64,000 bases of DNA, taken from the NCBI GenBank assembly GCA_028697885.1, contig JAQVER010000002.1, forward strand, positions 36,280 through 100,279, given 5' to 3'. A program made the translations under genes and the position numbers. Source of the stretch: Desulfocapsaceae bacterium. GTDB lineage: Bacteria > Desulfobacterota > Desulfobulbia > Desulfobulbales > Desulfocapsaceae. The notes beneath the pieces were generated by a model. That model did not search any database. It saw only the letters and a program-made list of their open reading frames with translations, and had not been told where the DNA came from. Of the stretch, positions 62,521 through 64,000 are shown piece after piece. How positions within the stretch are numbered: position 1 is the stretch's first letter; each line of letters starts with the position of its first letter.

Positions 62521-63531
62521 ATGAAACGACCAGTGGGAATAACCGTCCATCGGAAGATTATGGATAGTCAGCATATGCATCGAGAGGCAACAGGGGATCT
62601 GTCAGGTCTGCTGACAGAATTGATTGTTGCCGGCAAGATTATCTCGGCCGAGGCCAATATGGCTGGGTTAGCTGATATCATAGGGGTCTCGGGTAAGACT
62701 AATATCCAGGGGGAAGAGGTGCAGAAGCTGGATGAGTTTGCTAATAATACTATCAAACGTAGAATGGCCAGAAGCGGATATATCTGTGTCATGGCCTCGG
62801 AAGAAGATGATGAGATTATTCCGACTCAGGAAGGATATGAAGGCAAATATACCCTGGCCTTTGATCCTCTGGATGGATCATCCAATATAGATGTTAATGT
62901 TAGCATCGGCACTATCTTTTCCATCCATCGCCGTCAGAGTGAGGGCAAACAGGGGACGCTGCAGGATGTCCTTCAGCCTGGAAACAGTCTCGTTGCTGCC
63001 GGATATATAATCTATGGCTCTTCAACCATGATGGTCTACTCCACAGGGGAGGGGGTGCATGGTTTTACATTGGATCCCAGTGTCGGCGAGTTTTTCCTTT
63101 CCCATGAAAATATCCGGATTCCGGAAAAGAGTAAATATTTCTCAGTGAATGAAGGGAACTATCATTACTGGACCCCTGAGATGCGGGAATATGTAAATTA
63201 TCTGAAAGAGATTGACGGGGATTCTGGACGTCCCTACAGCTCCCGCTATATCGGATCATTGGTCGCCGATTTTCATCGTAATCTGATTACTGGCGGCATC
63301 TTCCTCTATCCCCGTGATTGCCGTAATCCAGATAAGCCAAAAGGGAAACTGCGTCTGCTTTACGAGGCATCACCCTTGGCCTATCTGGTGGAGCAGGCTG
63401 GTGGCCGTGCCATCACTGATGACGGGCAGAGGATTCTTGATATTCAACCAAAGGAGCTCCATCAGCGGATCTCACTGATCATCGGCAGCAAGAAGGAAGT
63501 GGATGAGGTGGAGGGGTTTCTCGTCAAATAA
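62521..63531 (+). CDS. fbp: Class I fructose-1,6-bisphosphatase
   Basis: The 336-residue enzyme removes the 1-phosphate from fructose 1,6-bisphosphate in gluconeogenesis. The metal site FDPLDGSSN is intact near residue 119, with the substrate-binding segment SSRYIGSLVADFHR and the C-terminal EQAGGRA motif. Length is normal for the class I family. ATG follows CAGGAGAA. In an autotrophic or acetate-using sulfate reducer it fits an anabolic role next to formate dehydrogenase. Confidence 0.95.
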   Translation: MKRPVGITVHRKIMDSQHMHREATGDLSGLLTELIVAGKIISAEANMAGLADIIGVSGKTNIQGEEVQKLDEFANNTIKRRMARSGYICVMASEEDDEIIPTQEGYEGKYTLAFDPLDGSSNIDVNVSIGTIFSIHRRQSEGKQGTLQDVLQPGNSLVAAGYIIYGSSTMMVYSTGEGVHGFTLDPSVGEFFLSHENIRIPEKSKYFSVNEGNYHYWTPEMREYVNYLKEIDGDSGRPYSSRYIGSLVADFHRNLITGGIFLYPRDCRNPDKPKGKLRLLYEASPLAYLVEQAGGRAITDDGQRILDIQPKELHQRISLIIGSKKEVDEVEGFLVK

Positions 63532-63722
63532 TCCTACAGCCCTGCGCAATTTTTCAGGATAAGTCTATCAACTAAAAGTAGTAATTTTTTTTGGTCGTAA
63601 CCAGCCTATATCAACGAGGTTAACAAAAGAGGATTGCCCTTGAAAGACTCCGGAAACATTGTAGGATATGATATTACGTTGTTATTAACCTTTTTTATAA
63701 TGATCACGGGTATGTTTTCTGG

Positions 63723-63734
63723 CCCTGATCAGGG
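63723..63734. repeat. 12-base palindrome upstream of formate dehydrogenase
   Basis: CCCTGATCAGGG is self-complementary and lies 24 bases before the fdh ATG, a position suited to an operator. No other copy was noticed in the window. Confidence 0.4.
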
Positions 63735-63758
63735 TTTGACATCCGAGGCCGGGATCCC

Positions 63759-64000
63759 ATGCGCCACGTTCTGACGACCTGCCCCTATTGCGGATGTGGA
63801 TGCGGCGTCTATCTCCGCGAGGAAGACGGCCGCGTCACCGGGGCCATGCCGAGCCGCAACCACCCAGTGTCGCGCAACAACCTCTGCGTCAAGGGCTGGC
63901 ACCTGCATGACTTTATTCACCATCCGGCGCGGATCACCGAGCCCCTGATGCGCAAAAACGGGGCGCTAGTCCCGGTTTCCTGGGATGAGGCCCTTGATTT
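63759..64000 (+). CDS. Molybdopterin formate dehydrogenase-type subunit, 5' part
   Basis: Only the first 80 residues are in the window. They contain CPYCGCGCG and, about 40 residues on, NNLCVKG, the [4Fe-4S] cluster pattern of the Mo/W-bisPGD oxidoreductase domain, followed by RITEPLMRKNG and VSWDEALD. This is the N-terminus of a formate dehydrogenase alpha subunit or a close relative. The DNA is much richer in G and C than the flanking genes, so the gene may have been acquired or strongly expressed. The frame runs off the window end. Confidence 0.85.
   Translation, partial: MRHVLTTCPYCGCGCGVYLREEDGRVTGAMPSRNHPVSRNNLCVKGWHLHDFIHHPARITEPLMRKNGALVPVSWDEALD

Noticed and set aside
1..64000. CRISPR array
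   Set aside because: No regularly spaced direct repeats with unique spacers were seen; the AGAAACCGG repeats are too short and irregular.

Overview
The window reads like a chromosome segment of a Gram-negative, probably Desulfobacterota (Desulfobulbales-like) bacterium. This rests on overall gene flavour: a STAS-MlaE operon, PhnD-like sensor proteins beside a hybrid histidine kinase and a diguanylate cyclase, and a molybdopterin formate dehydrogenase beside class I fructose-bisphosphatase. The taxon is an inference, not a proof.

Layout. (1) 1-2004 is mobile-element debris: the end of a RepA-like ATPase, AGAAACCGG repeats, two small unknown genes and a terminase small-subunit-like protein. 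(2) 2230-5784 is a large secreted multidomain protein with a papain-like core. (3) 6579-7172 is a short solitary tyrosine recombinase. (4) 7666-38981 is the centrepiece, a roughly 31 kb defence block with every gene on the plus strand. It opens with an RtcR-type activator (CARF-like sensor, sigma-54 AAA+ domain, FIS helix-turn-helix). Directly after it lies a full-consensus sigma-54 promoter (9179-9195) in front of hsdR (broken by an amber codon), hsdM and hsdS. Then come an HsdM-HsdS-ATPase fusion, an ATPase with an HEPN-like motif, a 2098-residue DUF4011 helicase-nuclease, an AddB-like/AddA-like pair, and a DUF6361 / phospholipase-D-type / SNF2-like helicase trio. (5) 39110-45676 is an accessory zone: small cysteine-rich proteins, a phosphoesterase, a YqiA-like esterase, a WYL regulator, a PD-(D/E)XK protein, pseudogenes, a 3' fragment of a tRNA-Thr gene (likely attachment site) and an integrase remnant. 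(6) 46338-64000 looks like core genome: a signalling operon (PhnD-like, hybrid kinase, PhnD-like, diguanylate cyclase), a P-type Ca2+-like ATPase, an Mla-type lipid transport operon, a CNNM/CorC protein, leucyl aminopeptidase, fructose-bisphosphatase and the start of a formate dehydrogenase.

Working model for the defence block (inference). The CARF-like domain senses a nucleotide or RNA-end signal made during infection or RNA damage. The activator then switches on sigma-54 RNA polymerase at 9179-9195, so restriction-modification and the linked helicase/nuclease modules are induced rather than constitutive. Two HEPN-like R-x4-H motifs in the linked ATPases hint at an RNA-cutting or abortive arm. 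The amber codon in hsdR means classical type I cleavage may be off in this strain while methylation, the fusion protein and the helicase-nuclease modules stay intact. Whether one transcript spans the block is unknown; gaps of 251 and 218 bases flank a small membrane-protein gene near 26.6 kb and could hold a second promoter.
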